NCBI GenBank assembly: GCA_017445245.1
Contig: JAFSUM010000010.1
Span: 1-64,000 of the forward strand
Source: Bacilli bacterium
GTDB taxonomy: Bacteria; Bacillota_I; Bacilli_A; RFN20; CAG-826
Direction: 5' to 3'
DNA length: 64,000 bases
Below the pieces are notes generated by a model. It had not been told where the DNA came from. It saw only the letters and a program-made list of their open reading frames with translations, and made no database searches. This document shows positions 1-9,062 of the stretch, piece after piece. Made by a program: the position numbers and the translations under genes. The number at the start of each line of letters is the position of its first letter. Positions within the stretch are counted from its first letter, which is position 1.

Positions 1-19
1 GTCTCTTTTTCTCTTTCAT
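1..19 (-). CDS. possible start of a leftward gene cut by the window edge
   Basis: On the minus strand an ATG at 19 opens a frame reading MKEKKR that runs off the window. An AAAGGAC-like ribosome site lies about 10 bases upstream (complement of 30-36). The charged Met-Lys-Glu-Lys start would suit a membrane or secreted protein, but only six codons are visible and no family can be assigned. It could equally be chance. Confidence 0.25.
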
Positions 20-256
20 TTGTTCTTTGTCCTTTCTTTGCGTTGGGGCGGCGGGGAAGGACATGATAGCCAAAAACCGGGAAAAGAAGAAAAAAGAGGG
101 CCAGGGCGGCCGGGCTGTTGCAATCACTCAGTCAAGTAACACAAGAAAACATATCGTTATTAGACTTATAAGATGCTTGGCACTCGTCTAAGATATAAAA
201 GCAGACCACCTCACTTCTCGTTCTGCCCCGCAGAAAGCTCAACCGCAAATATAGTT

Positions 257-937
257 ATGCAGAAAAAACTATTACATTCCCAAATATATAGGCTCAGGCG
301 ACTGATTTATAATATTGTGACACCCGTGCGAAACAAAATATGGCGGCGCCAGTGCAAATACCGCGACTTTACCATCATTTCCCAAGATTGCATTGGAGGA
401 ATTATCTATCATCGGCTGAAAATGAAGTTTCTTTCGCCGACGATTAATCTTTTGTTTTTGGGTGCCAATTTTTGCAAATTGGCGGAGCACCCCGCTTTTT
501 ACTTTTCCCACAATGCCGAAGCAGTCGATCCCGCGCACTCTCCGTATCCTGAGTGCCCCACAATAAGAATCGTGGATATTTATGCAAAATGCCCGCATAA
601 CCCCTCCGCTGAAGATGCCGCCAAATGTTGGAATCGTCGCAGGACAAGGGCTAATCTAAATCATGCGGTCATCATAGCAAACACATGGGATTTACTCGGT
701 GATGCTGCATTAGTTGGACAACTCGAATCAGTCCCTTTACCCAAAATAATATTTGCAGTCAACTCAAAACAATATCATGGCGATGACTTTCTTTATCTAG
801 GGAAAAAATTTCGTCAAACGAATATTGATCAGCCTCCGCGCCCCTTATTGAAGGCGGGGACATTCGACAATCGAGTACGACTTTTCGAAAAAGAATTCAG
901 GTTTTATAAGTTGCTGGCTCGAAAACTTAGAAAATAG
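257..937 (+). CDS. DUF1919 family protein of a polysaccharide locus
   Basis: Predicted protein of 226 residues if it starts at ATG 257; an in-frame ATG at 173 would add 28 residues that do not look like the family start. After a basic N-terminus the protein reads FTIISQDCIGGIIYHRL, then a hydrophobic stretch and an HNAEAVDPAHSPYP segment. This matches the known DUF1919 layout (xFTIISxxCxGGxxYxxL). A block rich in Lys, Trp and Arg (AAKCWNRRRTRANLN) follows, also typical. DUF1919 proteins are found beside glycosyltransferases in capsule and exopolysaccharide loci, but their biochemical role is not established. The gene stands alone on the plus strand, tail to tail with the leftward GT2 gene after it. 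Confidence 0.75.
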   Translation: MQKKLLHSQIYRLRRLIYNIVTPVRNKIWRRQCKYRDFTIISQDCIGGIIYHRLKMKFLSPTINLLFLGANFCKLAEHPAFYFSHNAEAVDPAHSPYPECPTIRIVDIYAKCPHNPSAEDAAKCWNRRRTRANLNHAVIIANTWDLLGDAALVGQLESVPLPKIIFAVNSKQYHGDDFLYLGKKFRQTNIDQPPRPLLKAGTFDNRVRLFEKEFRFYKLLARKLRK

Positions 938-995
938 CCGCATTTTGGTGAAAAGGTAGACCAAGACAAGGACCACAGGAGCGCGTCGCAATTTG

Positions 996-1985
996 TTATG
1001 CGTTCTTTCGACGCCCCAAAAGATTTCTCATTTTTCTTTTCGCCCTAAACCGAGTCCGAATCCGAAGCAAAGATAAGGGGCCGAGCATAACCTTTTTTGT
1101 TTCTTCGCTGCAACTTTCAAGCATTTCTCTATAAAAGGGCATGGATTTCAACAGCGCAATTCTTCGACGAGCCTCGGTCAGCGTTTTGCAATAAAGGGCG
1201 GCGAGATGAACATAGGAATCCACCAACTGGCCAACAATACTGGAGGATCGCATCAAATAATACGGAGGGCATACGGTTAGATGCTGGTTAAAAATGAATA
1301 TATCTTGAATAACACGGCAGTAATCTTCAAGGTGATTCGTGGCGTTTTCCGGGGCAGTTGATTGTGTAGCGTTGCCAACCACAACCACATACGTACTAAA
1401 AGGTAGATAATAAGCAGTTTTAGCGAAGGCTAGTGGAAACAAATTATATTGCATATCTTCGTAATAAACATGTTCGGTAAGCTTAATGTTATGTGTTTTC
1501 CACATTTCGGTTTTGTATGTTGTTGCAGCCAAGGATGGGGCAACCTCATGCATATCAATTGGGCCTTGTTTCAAATAATTAGCTCCCAGCGGACGAGGAT
1601 GTGATCCAAGCTCTGAAATACTGGTTTGATCTATAATAATATCGGCATCAATTTCTTTTAATGCACGTGCAAAACTGCATAGTTCAGATGAAATGATGTA
1701 GTCATCTCCGTCAACGATTCGAAAATACTTAGTTTGAATGACTTCGTCTAAAGCATAATTAATGACGCTTCCGTGGCCGCCGTTTGTTTTTTTGTGGTAT
1801 GAACAATACTTTGAATGCCTTGCCGCAAAATCCTGTAGTAACACACCGGTATCATCGGGCGAGCCATCGTCAATGAATGCAACACGCACAAGCCCCGACA
1901 AGACCGCCTTCGCATACTGTGGCAAAGTATAATTTAAGAACTTCGCAGTTTTATAGGAAGGGACAACGATAGTGAGTATTGGCAT
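996..1985 (-). CDS. family 2 glycosyltransferase
   Basis: A GT-A fold, GT2 enzyme of 329 residues that would transfer a nucleotide-activated sugar to a growing lipid-linked glycan at the inner face of the membrane. The N-terminus PILTIVVPSYK, FIDDGSPDDT and the DXD-type VDGDDY motif are visible. Its start is coupled to the upstream glf gene: the sequence ATGATG overlaps the glf stop codon, with GAGGGG just upstream, so the start is 1985 or 1988. Because it directly follows UDP-galactopyranose mutase in the same unit it may be a galactofuranosyltransferase; that is inference from context. The C-terminus is strongly basic (RTRFRAKRK), as in many membrane-associated GT2 enzymes. Confidence 0.85.
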   Translation of the reverse strand: MPILTIVVPSYKTAKFLNYTLPQYAKAVLSGLVRVAFIDDGSPDDTGVLLQDFAARHSKYCSYHKKTNGGHGSVINYALDEVIQTKYFRIVDGDDYIISSELCSFARALKEIDADIIIDQTSISELGSHPRPLGANYLKQGPIDMHEVAPSLAATTYKTEMWKTHNIKLTEHVYYEDMQYNLFPLAFAKTAYYLPFSTYVVVVGNATQSTAPENATNHLEDYCRVIQDIFIFNQHLTVCPPYYLMRSSSIVGQLVDSYVHLAALYCKTLTEARRRIALLKSMPFYREMLESCSEETKKVMLGPLSLLRIRTRFRAKRKMRNLLGRRKNA

Positions 1986-3091
1986 CATAAAAGCCCCTCG
2001 CATAAGTCTAAAGCCGATATGATCGTGTCCTGCATATCAAAATATCTATATGAGCCTAAACGTCCGCCAAAACAAACATTCGGCTCAAGGGAAGCAAGTT
2101 CAAGATATTTAGAAAGCAAGGACATGTTCGTTTCGTCGTTTATGGGATAAAATGGGTAGTCGCCTTTCTTCCATACCATTGGGTATTCATAGGAAACAAT
2201 AGTCTTGTCGGTTGTCGCGTTTTCAAAAAACTTGTGCTCAATAGTGCGGGTATACGGGACCTCTTTGTCACTCCAATTAATGACTGCGTTGCCCTGAAAA
2301 TTTGAACAATCGTATTCACGTTCAACAAACTTTAACCCCCTGTATTCCAAAGCGCCAAATCGATAGCCGAAGTATTCATCGATGGGACCGGTGAAGATAA
2401 TCTTTCGGGCTCTGCGAGACCACTTTTCTTTATTATGAAGATAATCGGTATCCAGGATTACATCGCAGCCTTCAAGCATACGAGCCATCATAAGAGAATA
2501 GCCGCCAATCGGGATTCCCTGAAATCTGGCGTTGTAATAGTTGTTGTCAAACGTAAATCGAATTGGTATACGACGCATTAAATCAGGAGGAAGACTGTGG
2601 CACGGCTTCCCCCATTGTTTTTCCGTATACTCCTTAATTAACGAGTGATACAACGTGCCCCCAACAAGAGAAAGTGCCTGTTCTTCAAGATTGCGCGGTT
2701 CGCGATCCAGCCTTAGTCTCTCGGATGCTATCAACTCTTGGGCTTGAGCCGGGGTTAGAACCTTTCCTTGGAATACCTGACAAAAGGTATTCATATTAAA
2801 TGGTAGGTTATAAGCGCGCCCATGCGAAATGGCGATGACTTGGTTTATATAGTGATTGAAAACGGAAAACCTGTTGACATAAGAGAATACTTCCTCACGA
2901 TCCGTTCTAAAGATGTGAGCGCCGAAACGATGAACATTGATACCATCAACCTTTTTCGTTGCGCATGCCCCCCCAATAAAGCCGTTCTTATCTATAACCA
3001 GCACGCTGTGCCCGGCGTTTTTTAGTCGTTCGGCACAAGTGCAGCCGAAAAGTCCAGCGCCAACAATTAGATAATCGTAAATTTGTACCAT
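1985..3091 (-). CDS. glf: UDP-galactopyranose mutase
   Basis: Flavoenzyme of 368 residues converting UDP-galactopyranose to UDP-galactofuranose, the donor of Galf in surface glycans. The N-terminus MVQIYDYLIVGAGLFG carries the FAD-binding GxGxxG; RFGAHIFRTD near residue 60 and the YTEKQWGK, RIPIRFTFDNNYYN and YEYPMVWKKGDYPFYPI blocks are characteristic of Glf. ATG 3091 was chosen because it gives the usual family N-terminus and length; an upstream in-frame ATG at 3217 would add 42 atypical residues. The gene overlaps the following GT2 by one or a few bases, so the two are probably co-translated. With galE at 62 kb the cell has a complete visible route from UDP-Glc to UDP-Galf. Confidence 0.95.
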   Translation of the reverse strand: MVQIYDYLIVGAGLFGCTCAERLKNAGHSVLVIDKNGFIGGACATKKVDGINVHRFGAHIFRTDREEVFSYVNRFSVFNHYINQVIAISHGRAYNLPFNMNTFCQVFQGKVLTPAQAQELIASERLRLDREPRNLEEQALSLVGGTLYHSLIKEYTEKQWGKPCHSLPPDLMRRIPIRFTFDNNYYNARFQGIPIGGYSLMMARMLEGCDVILDTDYLHNKEKWSRRARKIIFTGPIDEYFGYRFGALEYRGLKFVEREYDCSNFQGNAVINWSDKEVPYTRTIEHKFFENATTDKTIVSYEYPMVWKKGDYPFYPINDETNMSLLSKYLELASLEPNVCFGGRLGSYRYFDMQDTIISALDLCEGLL

Positions 3092-3235
3092 AAGTGTTTC
3101 ACGTTTATTGAGGGCTTCCCGTTGGAACCTTTTCAAGATTATACAGCAGGTCGTCCACATAGAGTCTAGTGCAGTTATTATGCTTTTTGGGGAGGCCAAA
3201 GATTCTTCTGATAACAAATAGGAAGCGTCGTCAGT

Positions 3236-4219
3236 TTATATCAATGCCGGAGCAATACGCGGATGTTTAGTCATTTCGCACATGATTTGTATCGCAGATC
3301 TAGTCAAAGGCAGTTTATCAAGGCAAGCTGCGCCCAAAAAGGGGGCGACCCTATAAGCTATTTCAGCTTTGTATGTCGAATGAGAAATCTTGGCAGTATT
3401 CATAAGCCAGTCAAAACGAGCTAGGAAAAACAAACTAAGGTATCTGTCTAAAAGCTTGAGCGAAGTAGTGTTACCCCCTAAAAAAAACGAGTCGAACACA
3501 TCAGAGGCGTTCTGAACTAAGTAATTGAGGTTTGCTATATTTTCATCAAAAGAGGAGGTGGTGTTTTTTGGGGACAGCACTATGGAAAAAGCATCAAAGA
3601 ACAGCGGCCAAACACCGATCATATCGTAATCGATGAAGGCAAAATCCTCTCGGTTTCTGCGCAAAACATTTTCGCAATGAAGATCGCCATGCTGCGGAAC
3701 TGCCCAATATTCATCAATGCCAATTTTCCTTGCGACAGAACGACTTGATGTAGTTTTTCTAGTCGAGCAGGATTGAAAAGCCCTCTTTGCTATGTTTTTG
3801 CAATACGAGAACAAATGCATTCGCCAATCGTTATCGTAGCCAGGTTCTCCAATAGCCCGCTCAACGACAAGCATTCTTTTATCCGACCGGATTTCGATAA
3901 TTTTCGGGAAAGGATAGCTAAGCATTTGTAGATGCGAGACCATCAATTGGAATTCTTTATGGTTTAGGTTAGAAAACAAAAAACAGAAAGCGGTAGGATT
4001 TGAGAAAATAGCTTTGCCGAAACTTCCAAAGCGAATGGCAACAAATGAAAATCCGCTATGATTTCTAGACCTAAATACTGTGGGCTGTTCTGCTCGCGAA
4101 AAGCACCGATTGGCCAAGGAATAGTAACCGGGCATCAAATATTGGGCCACTGAGTGAAATCGTAAAACAGGGATAGCTATATTTGCCACAAAGTTTTTTA
4201 GACTAACCACAACGTTCAT
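3236..4219 (-). CDS. aminoglycoside-phosphotransferase-fold kinase, possibly glycan-modifying
   Basis: Protein of 327 residues with the catalytic and metal-binding motifs of the APH/choline-kinase fold. QHGDLHCENVL, near residue 185, corresponds to HxDxxxxN; FIDYDMIG, about 20 residues later, corresponds to the IDxD metal site. The N-terminal lobe is poorly conserved (a VVERAIGEPG segment may be the hinge). In a glycan locus such a kinase could phosphorylate a sugar, choline or another small alcohol to be placed on the polymer; resistance to an aminoglycoside is less likely here. The substrate cannot be told from sequence. It lies upstream of glf on the same strand and is divergent from the acetyltransferase at 4358. 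Confidence 0.7.
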   Translation of the reverse strand: MNVVVSLKNFVANIAIPVLRFHSVAQYLMPGYYSLANRCFSRAEQPTVFRSRNHSGFSFVAIRFGSFGKAIFSNPTAFCFLFSNLNHKEFQLMVSHLQMLSYPFPKIIEIRSDKRMLVVERAIGEPGYDNDWRMHLFSYCKNIAKRAFQSCSTRKTTSSRSVARKIGIDEYWAVPQHGDLHCENVLRRNREDFAFIDYDMIGVWPLFFDAFSIVLSPKNTTSSFDENIANLNYLVQNASDVFDSFFLGGNTTSLKLLDRYLSLFFLARFDWLMNTAKISHSTYKAEIAYRVAPFLGAACLDKLPLTRSAIQIMCEMTKHPRIAPALI

Positions 4220-4357
4220 TGAAGCGAATTGGCAGGTGAATGCTTTTTGCTTTTGTTAAAGCGGCTATTATTTTATCATCAATGTGGAAAGGCAAAAAGT
4301 GGCTCACCAGCATCAATAAGGCGCCACTCTTCCGACATAAATGATAGGAACCCTCTC

Positions 4358-5092
4358 ATGAGCTTAATCCGCGCCATAGGCAGAAAGGTCAAAGGTGCAA
4401 TCAAAAACCGGAATTACCGGAAGTGGGTTTTTCGTTTTAATCAAACTCATAGCACCCGCGTTTCTGCGGATGCCAAAATAGATGAAAATACAGAATTGGA
4501 AAAACATGTTCGGTTGGATCCGGGCTGCGATTTTCGCGGATCGATTGTGGGCCGCCACACTTACGCAGGGAACGGTTCAAAACTCCCAAACAGCGTTGTT
4601 GGCCGCTTTACTTCTATTGCGGATGGGTGCCGGCTCATAATGTTCACTCACCCCATTCATTTTGTATCAACTTGGCCAGGGTTTTTCCACACAATTAACT
4701 CGCCGGATATCATAAAGCATTTCAATGACTCCACCCCGTTTTTTGAATACCTACATTGTCAGGATGGAAGATCTGTCCATATTGGGAATGATGTTTGGAT
4801 TGGCCAAAACGTCACGATAAAGAACGGGGTAACAATCGGGGATGGCGCGGTTATTGGCGCTAATGCACTCGTTACAAAAGATGTTCCACCATATGCAATT
4901 GTCGGCGGTGTCCCTGCGAAGATTATTCGATACCGTTTCTCTCCAGAAGAAATACAATTCCTTCTATCTGTTCGTTGGTGGGAGTGGGATGATCAAACAA
5001 TCGAGTTGTATTCACCTTGTTTTCAATCCTTGGCGAAATTCCATGAGAAACTTGACTTAGAAGCAGCCGCGATCAATCAGAACAAAATTTAG
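4358..5092 (+). CDS. left-handed beta-helix (hexapeptide) acyltransferase
   Basis: Predicted O- or N-acetyltransferase of 244 residues that would modify a sugar with an acetyl group from acetyl-CoA. Repeated hexapeptide turns run from about residue 45 to 190 (VRLDPGCDFRG, IGNDVWIGQNVTIKNGVTIGDGAVIGANALVTKDV), ending in PPYAIVGGVPAKIIRYRF. This closing block is the CatB/NodL/xenobiotic-acetyltransferase type. The likely catalytic histidine is in FTHPIHFV. ATG 4358 has a purine-rich site (ATAGGAA) about eight bases upstream; the longer frame back to 4229 overlaps the divergent promoter region and is unlikely. Fifteen bases separate it from the next GT2, so the two form a rightward pair. Confidence 0.85.
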   Translation: MSLIRAIGRKVKGAIKNRNYRKWVFRFNQTHSTRVSADAKIDENTELEKHVRLDPGCDFRGSIVGRHTYAGNGSKLPNSVVGRFTSIADGCRLIMFTHPIHFVSTWPGFFHTINSPDIIKHFNDSTPFFEYLHCQDGRSVHIGNDVWIGQNVTIKNGVTIGDGAVIGANALVTKDVPPYAIVGGVPAKIIRYRFSPEEIQFLLSVRWWEWDDQTIELYSPCFQSLAKFHEKLDLEAAAINQNKI

Positions 5093-5106
5093 GGTTTTGG
5101 ATAATT

Positions 5107-6132
5107 ATGGGCAAGGCAACGGCAGTCGAAATAGCGGAAACGGTTTCTACCCCCTTCTTCTCGATAATTGTTCCTTTTTTTAGGGCCATAGACTTTATCG
5201 CCCTCTTTCTTGCTTCGTTGTATGTGCCGGAGGCGATTGGACTATTTGAACTCATAATTGTAACAGATTATGATGACCCGGCTACAAAGGCTAAATTGAA
5301 AGAACTTGCATCGCAATACTGCCCCGTTCCGATCCTCTGCGATAATAGAATGACCAAAGGACCATTTGGCGCTCGAGTTACCGGGCAAAGCATTGCACGC
5401 GGCAAATATTGGTTGTTCGCAGACGCCGATGATATTGTCTATGGGAATACATTGCCCCAATTAATGGAGTTTCTTCTCAAGTCCGAAAGTGACGTTGCGT
5501 TCTTCAATGTTGTGTTTGGTTCTGGTGAGCCATACAAGCCCTTCAGTGGACATTGTGTGGATTCCCAACAAGCCATATTCAAACTATTAACAGATTGCGT
5601 CCACGCTGCATTATGGAATAAATGCATAAAAAGCTCTTCGCAAGCAGGCTTTAATTATGCATGCACGGAAGGCCTTAATGGCATACAATTCGGTGAAGAT
5701 TTCTACCATTGTTTTCTGTTATATCAATCCGCGCGCACATTTACGCATTCTGACTTAGTCGTCTATAAGCACATCGATAACCCAAACGGTTGCTCACATT
5801 CCACGCACATCACCGCAGAAGGAAACAAGTTAGCACTAGATCTTTATTATCGGGCGTTTGTAGAAACGGAACATATGCTTTCGATGGAAGCAAGACGACG
5901 AGCGTCATATTTGAAGTTATCATCAATAGTGGAAATGCTGCCTCAGTATGGCCGATACCCATATTTGGAATATCGCCAATTGTTGAAAACCACTCTCAGC
6001 AATCCCTTATACGGATATTTAAAAGCGAACTCTGCGGAAAAGTTACCGACTAAAACGCGGATTAAATCCGTTCTCGCTCGCGCGAAGCCGGTTCTTCTCT
6101 CATGGCTGCTTTTTCGCCTCTTGTCTCGATAA
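5107..6132 (+). CDS. family 2 glycosyltransferase
   Basis: GT2 enzyme of 341 residues. FSIIVPFFRAIDFIALFLASL and FELIIVTDYDDPAT form the nucleotide-binding half, and KYWLFADADDIVY holds the DXD metal site near residue 120. The C-terminal half contains GEDFYHCFLLYQSA, the ED motif typical of GT2 family enzymes. It follows the acetyltransferase on the same strand and converges with the leftward GT2 ending at 6216. The transferred sugar cannot be predicted. Confidence 0.85.
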   Translation: MGKATAVEIAETVSTPFFSIIVPFFRAIDFIALFLASLYVPEAIGLFELIIVTDYDDPATKAKLKELASQYCPVPILCDNRMTKGPFGARVTGQSIARGKYWLFADADDIVYGNTLPQLMEFLLKSESDVAFFNVVFGSGEPYKPFSGHCVDSQQAIFKLLTDCVHAALWNKCIKSSSQAGFNYACTEGLNGIQFGEDFYHCFLLYQSARTFTHSDLVVYKHIDNPNGCSHSTHITAEGNKLALDLYYRAFVETEHMLSMEARRRASYLKLSSIVEMLPQYGRYPYLEYRQLLKTTLSNPLYGYLKANSAEKLPTKTRIKSVLARAKPVLLSWLLFRLLSR

Positions 6133-6215
6133 CCTGTGTGTTGTGCTTGTTCAGCAATACCCCAAGAATCAACGGTTTCGACACAACTCGCTCTTCCCAT
6201 TTTGCTGATTGGGAA

Positions 6216-7331
6216 TCACCGAATGAGGCTACGCAGTTTTTGGTAGACTCGAGTGATGCTCTTATGCCGAGCCACAAACAAAAGCATTGCGTAGTAATAC
6301 CTTCGCATATAAAACCAGCCAGGCAAGCGATTGGTGTGAAGGAAACTCAAAAAATCGGCGCGCTCCGAGACCATCTCTTTCCAATTGGCACGCCCACTTA
6401 AAATACGCGCATTCCATTGTGATAATGGAAGGGCAAGTTTGAGATAATTCGAATAAAGCGACACTTGCTGAGGTGTGAGGTTTATTTTATGAAGATACAT
6501 ATTCAAAAACAAACCCTTTTGAGAGCGGTCGAAAACAAAAGAGTTGGAGACAGATTTAGGGTCAAACATAATGTGGACAAAACATTTTTTGTGGTAAAAA
6601 GATAAGGTACGTGACGCCAAAAGCGATGCAACTATCTGTGCGTCATAAAAGGAACCTTTATGAATATCGGGGCCAAAAAACAAGCAACGAGGGTTAATTT
6701 TATGAAACGTCTCTTTGGCCACCACCATCACGTGATAAGTGAATTGCCCAAAACCCATAGCCGGAAGTTGCTCCTTCGCCTTAAGATAACGCTTCATTAA
6801 AGAATGATAGGCATCTTTACCTAACGGTGTGAAAGATTGGGCGTCAAATAAAGCCGAGTTAAATCGGAACCACCCACATTCAGGATGTTTTTTTGCGTTT
6901 CTGTAAAAAGCGGCAACGAACTTAGCATCCAGCCAATCGCCGGCGTCCAGCCAACAAAAGTGGCTGCAATCTTGAGGAAGATGCGAGAAACAGTGCGCGT
7001 GAGCCAAATCACAGCCTAAGTTCTTGTTTCCCTGGACAAAAACAATTCTAGGCCAATCGTTATGCACACTAGCCGTTTTTGCTCTGTATTCAGATATTAT
7101 GTCATCATAAGATAGCCCATCACCATCAATGTAAATAACGTGGATAAACCGCATTTCCGTTTGTAAAGCCATTTTATTCAGCGTTAATTTGAGAGCGCCC
7201 TTTGCTTTATAGACAGTCGTAACAACGCATAGGAGGGGCTCAAACGGAGCACTGGACCGGAACACACGGCGAAATGGAGAGCAAGATGGCCTTTCGGATT
7301 TCGAATCTAGCATGATTTTGTTACTCGTCAT
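6216..7331 (-). CDS. family 2 glycosyltransferase
   Basis: GT2-type protein of 371 residues. After a leader of about 40 polar residues comes LLCVVTTVYKAKGALKLTLN, then HVIYIDGDGLSYDDI, NLGCDLAHAHCF and FCWLDAGDWLDAKF, in which DAGD replaces the usual DXD. ATG 7331 directly follows the stop of the DUF1796-like gene (TGATATG), so translation is probably coupled; an in-frame upstream ATG at 7376 overlaps that gene. It is the last gene of the leftward GT8 - DUF1796-like - GT2 unit. Sugar and acceptor are unknown. Confidence 0.8.
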   Translation of the reverse strand: MTSNKIMLDSKSERPSCSPFRRVFRSSAPFEPLLCVVTTVYKAKGALKLTLNKMALQTEMRFIHVIYIDGDGLSYDDIISEYRAKTASVHNDWPRIVFVQGNKNLGCDLAHAHCFSHLPQDCSHFCWLDAGDWLDAKFVAAFYRNAKKHPECGWFRFNSALFDAQSFTPLGKDAYHSLMKRYLKAKEQLPAMGFGQFTYHVMVVAKETFHKINPRCLFFGPDIHKGSFYDAQIVASLLASRTLSFYHKKCFVHIMFDPKSVSNSFVFDRSQKGLFLNMYLHKINLTPQQVSLYSNYLKLALPLSQWNARILSGRANWKEMVSERADFLSFLHTNRLPGWFYMRRYYYAMLLFVARHKSITRVYQKLRSLIR

Positions 7332-7332
7332 A

Positions 7333-8049
7333 TCAGGAAACGTTATCTCGCTTTCTCTTCGTGAGTCGTAGCGCACATGGAAGCAATATCGTTCTAAAAA
7401 ACGGGGACGTGCTACAAATGTACCGGGCGGAGCTGCCGCTCGTGTATTTTTTGCAAATTCTCAGCCAAGCCCACATATCACCTCTTTTTGAGGGCACAGA
7501 AAAACGCTTCACCGATTCTAATAAGATCTTACGATCATTTGGAAGATATGACCTGCACTCCCGGACATAACGCTTTTCCACTATAAACACTAGTCTAAAA
7601 TCGCCACTAACGCATTTGCACAATTGGTCGAAAAGTGAGTTGAAATAACCATTAGACATCCAACAATAAGGTATTTTTTGAACAAAAACAATTCTGGCAG
7701 ACGAATCAGAGAAGAGTTGTTTCGTTTTTTCCAATAGATGAAGCAGTCTGCCTCTAAAGTCAGTCATATCGTCTTTCCGAACGACAATAGGCCAGGAATC
7801 CTGATTTTTTAGATGGAACGCGATACCATGTTGGTAATTTACGAGCATGCCCCGTTTATATGGGAAAAAATCAGCCTCAGTTATAGAATTTAAGGAGCCC
7901 AATAGGTTTACAAAGCCAAATGGATTCAAGACCGCAGCGTAGGAAAACAGAAAAGATTCAACTCGCTTGGAAAAATGGCGGAAACGAAAATCGACTTCGC
8001 AATCGCACCCCAAAGAAACCACGCACCAATCTCTATATTCTTTGTCCAC
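7333..8049 (-). CDS. DUF1796-like (putative papain-like) protein
   Basis: Protein of 238 residues starting at GTG 8049, preceded by the strong ribosome site GGGGGGAG inside the end of the GT8 gene. The N-terminus CVVSLGCDCEVDFRFRHF matches the SLGxxCxxxxxxR signature of DUF1796, annotated in databases as putative papain-like cysteine peptidase and often found among capsule genes. KIPYCWM and MWAWLRI follow. Five bases separate it from the GT8 upstream and two from the GT2 downstream, so the three genes form one operon. Whether it is a peptidase or a transferase is not established. Confidence 0.6.
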   Translation of the reverse strand: MDKEYRDWCVVSLGCDCEVDFRFRHFSKRVESFLFSYAAVLNPFGFVNLLGSLNSITEADFFPYKRGMLVNYQHGIAFHLKNQDSWPIVVRKDDMTDFRGRLLHLLEKTKQLFSDSSARIVFVQKIPYCWMSNGYFNSLFDQLCKCVSGDFRLVFIVEKRYVRECRSYLPNDRKILLESVKRFSVPSKRGDMWAWLRICKKYTSGSSARYICSTSPFFRTILLPCALRLTKRKRDNVS

Positions 8050-8053
8050 AAAT

Positions 8054-8980
8054 TCACTCCCCCCTGATAATAGAAATTGCTTTCCTTTGACAATGTGCCA
8101 AAAAATGAAATGGCTTGAAAATATACCAAACGCAAAACCGCCAAGCCCAAGGAATGGTGCCCGTCTCGTGTCGAAAATACTTCATATAAACTTTGAAAAG
8201 CGGATTAGTGTATTTCGCGTACATCCATGGTTTTATAGCCACGACATAATGCAAGACCTTAACCTCGCGCTTAATCCACTTGAGTTCGCCTTTTCTCAGC
8301 CGCATGTTATTGGGAATCGTGCAGTTCAATCTGCGGTCAATGACGTTTAACGTTTTGACCTCAAACGCCAAATTCAGAATATCTTGATCAGCAAATACTA
8401 TTTGTTCTTTGTGCTTCTTAACAATTTCGGCATAAAAATCCGAATTCAAAGATCTGAACTTATCAACATCAAGAAGCAAGACACCCGAATTAAAGTAAGT
8501 AGTTTCGGGTTTAAGAGGTATCTTGAGAAGGTCATACACCCCTGCTTCTTGGTCCCAATATGGGCCACCGTCTTGACCATCCCGGCGCACGGAGGGAGCG
8601 GCTAAGAAACTGTCTTTCAGGTCTAAATCATAAAACTCTTGTAAGGAACCGTTAACCGTAAGGTCGCTGTCCAAATACAGCAGACGATGTACGTCATCCG
8701 GAACCGCCAATTGAGGAAGCAACCTGTTAATGCTTTGGCTATAGTAACGCGGCAAGGAACGGAACAACTCATCCCCAAATGCGCCTTCGCCGATGTCCAC
8801 AAGATTAATCTCGCACTTAAACCTCGAGAGCCTTTTTTGGATGAGAGAGACGCTCTTATCGCTTAAGCCATCGTGCATTACGAAAAAACGATGACCCCCC
8901 TCATTGTTATAGCAAAAGGAAAAAGCCGTGCTTATAAAACCCGGTACAAACGTTTCATTTATCGCAAATAAAACATTCAT
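8054..8980 (-). CDS. family 8 glycosyltransferase
   Basis: GT8 enzyme of 308 residues (LgtC/GspA type, a retaining galactosyl- or glucosyltransferase). MNVLFAINETFVPGFISTAF is the usual start, LLYLDSDLTVNGSLQEFYDLDL carries the DXD metal motif near residue 93, YFNSGVLLLDVDKFR and FADQDILNLAF complete the active site, and VLHYVVAIKPW supplies the HxxxxKPW segment. ATG 8980 was preferred over 9004 because it matches the family N-terminus. It heads the leftward unit and is divergent from a decayed GT8 copy at 9063. Confidence 0.9.
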   Translation of the reverse strand: MNVLFAINETFVPGFISTAFSFCYNNEGGHRFFVMHDGLSDKSVSLIQKRLSRFKCEINLVDIGEGAFGDELFRSLPRYYSQSINRLLPQLAVPDDVHRLLYLDSDLTVNGSLQEFYDLDLKDSFLAAPSVRRDGQDGGPYWDQEAGVYDLLKIPLKPETTYFNSGVLLLDVDKFRSLNSDFYAEIVKKHKEQIVFADQDILNLAFEVKTLNVIDRRLNCTIPNNMRLRKGELKWIKREVKVLHYVVAIKPWMYAKYTNPLFKVYMKYFRHETGTIPWAWRFCVWYIFKPFHFLAHCQRKAISIIRGE

Positions 8981-9062
8981 CCAAATTATTATCGGGTCGC
9001 GCAAAGCCCAAGTAAAGGAGTTGACTTGCAGGTCATTATCACGAAAACACGATTAAGCCGAA

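Noticed and set aside
272-647. Two minus-strand frames of 108 and 67 codons under the DUF1919 gene
   Set aside because: They lie opposite the recognised protein, have no ribosome sites and no family resemblance.
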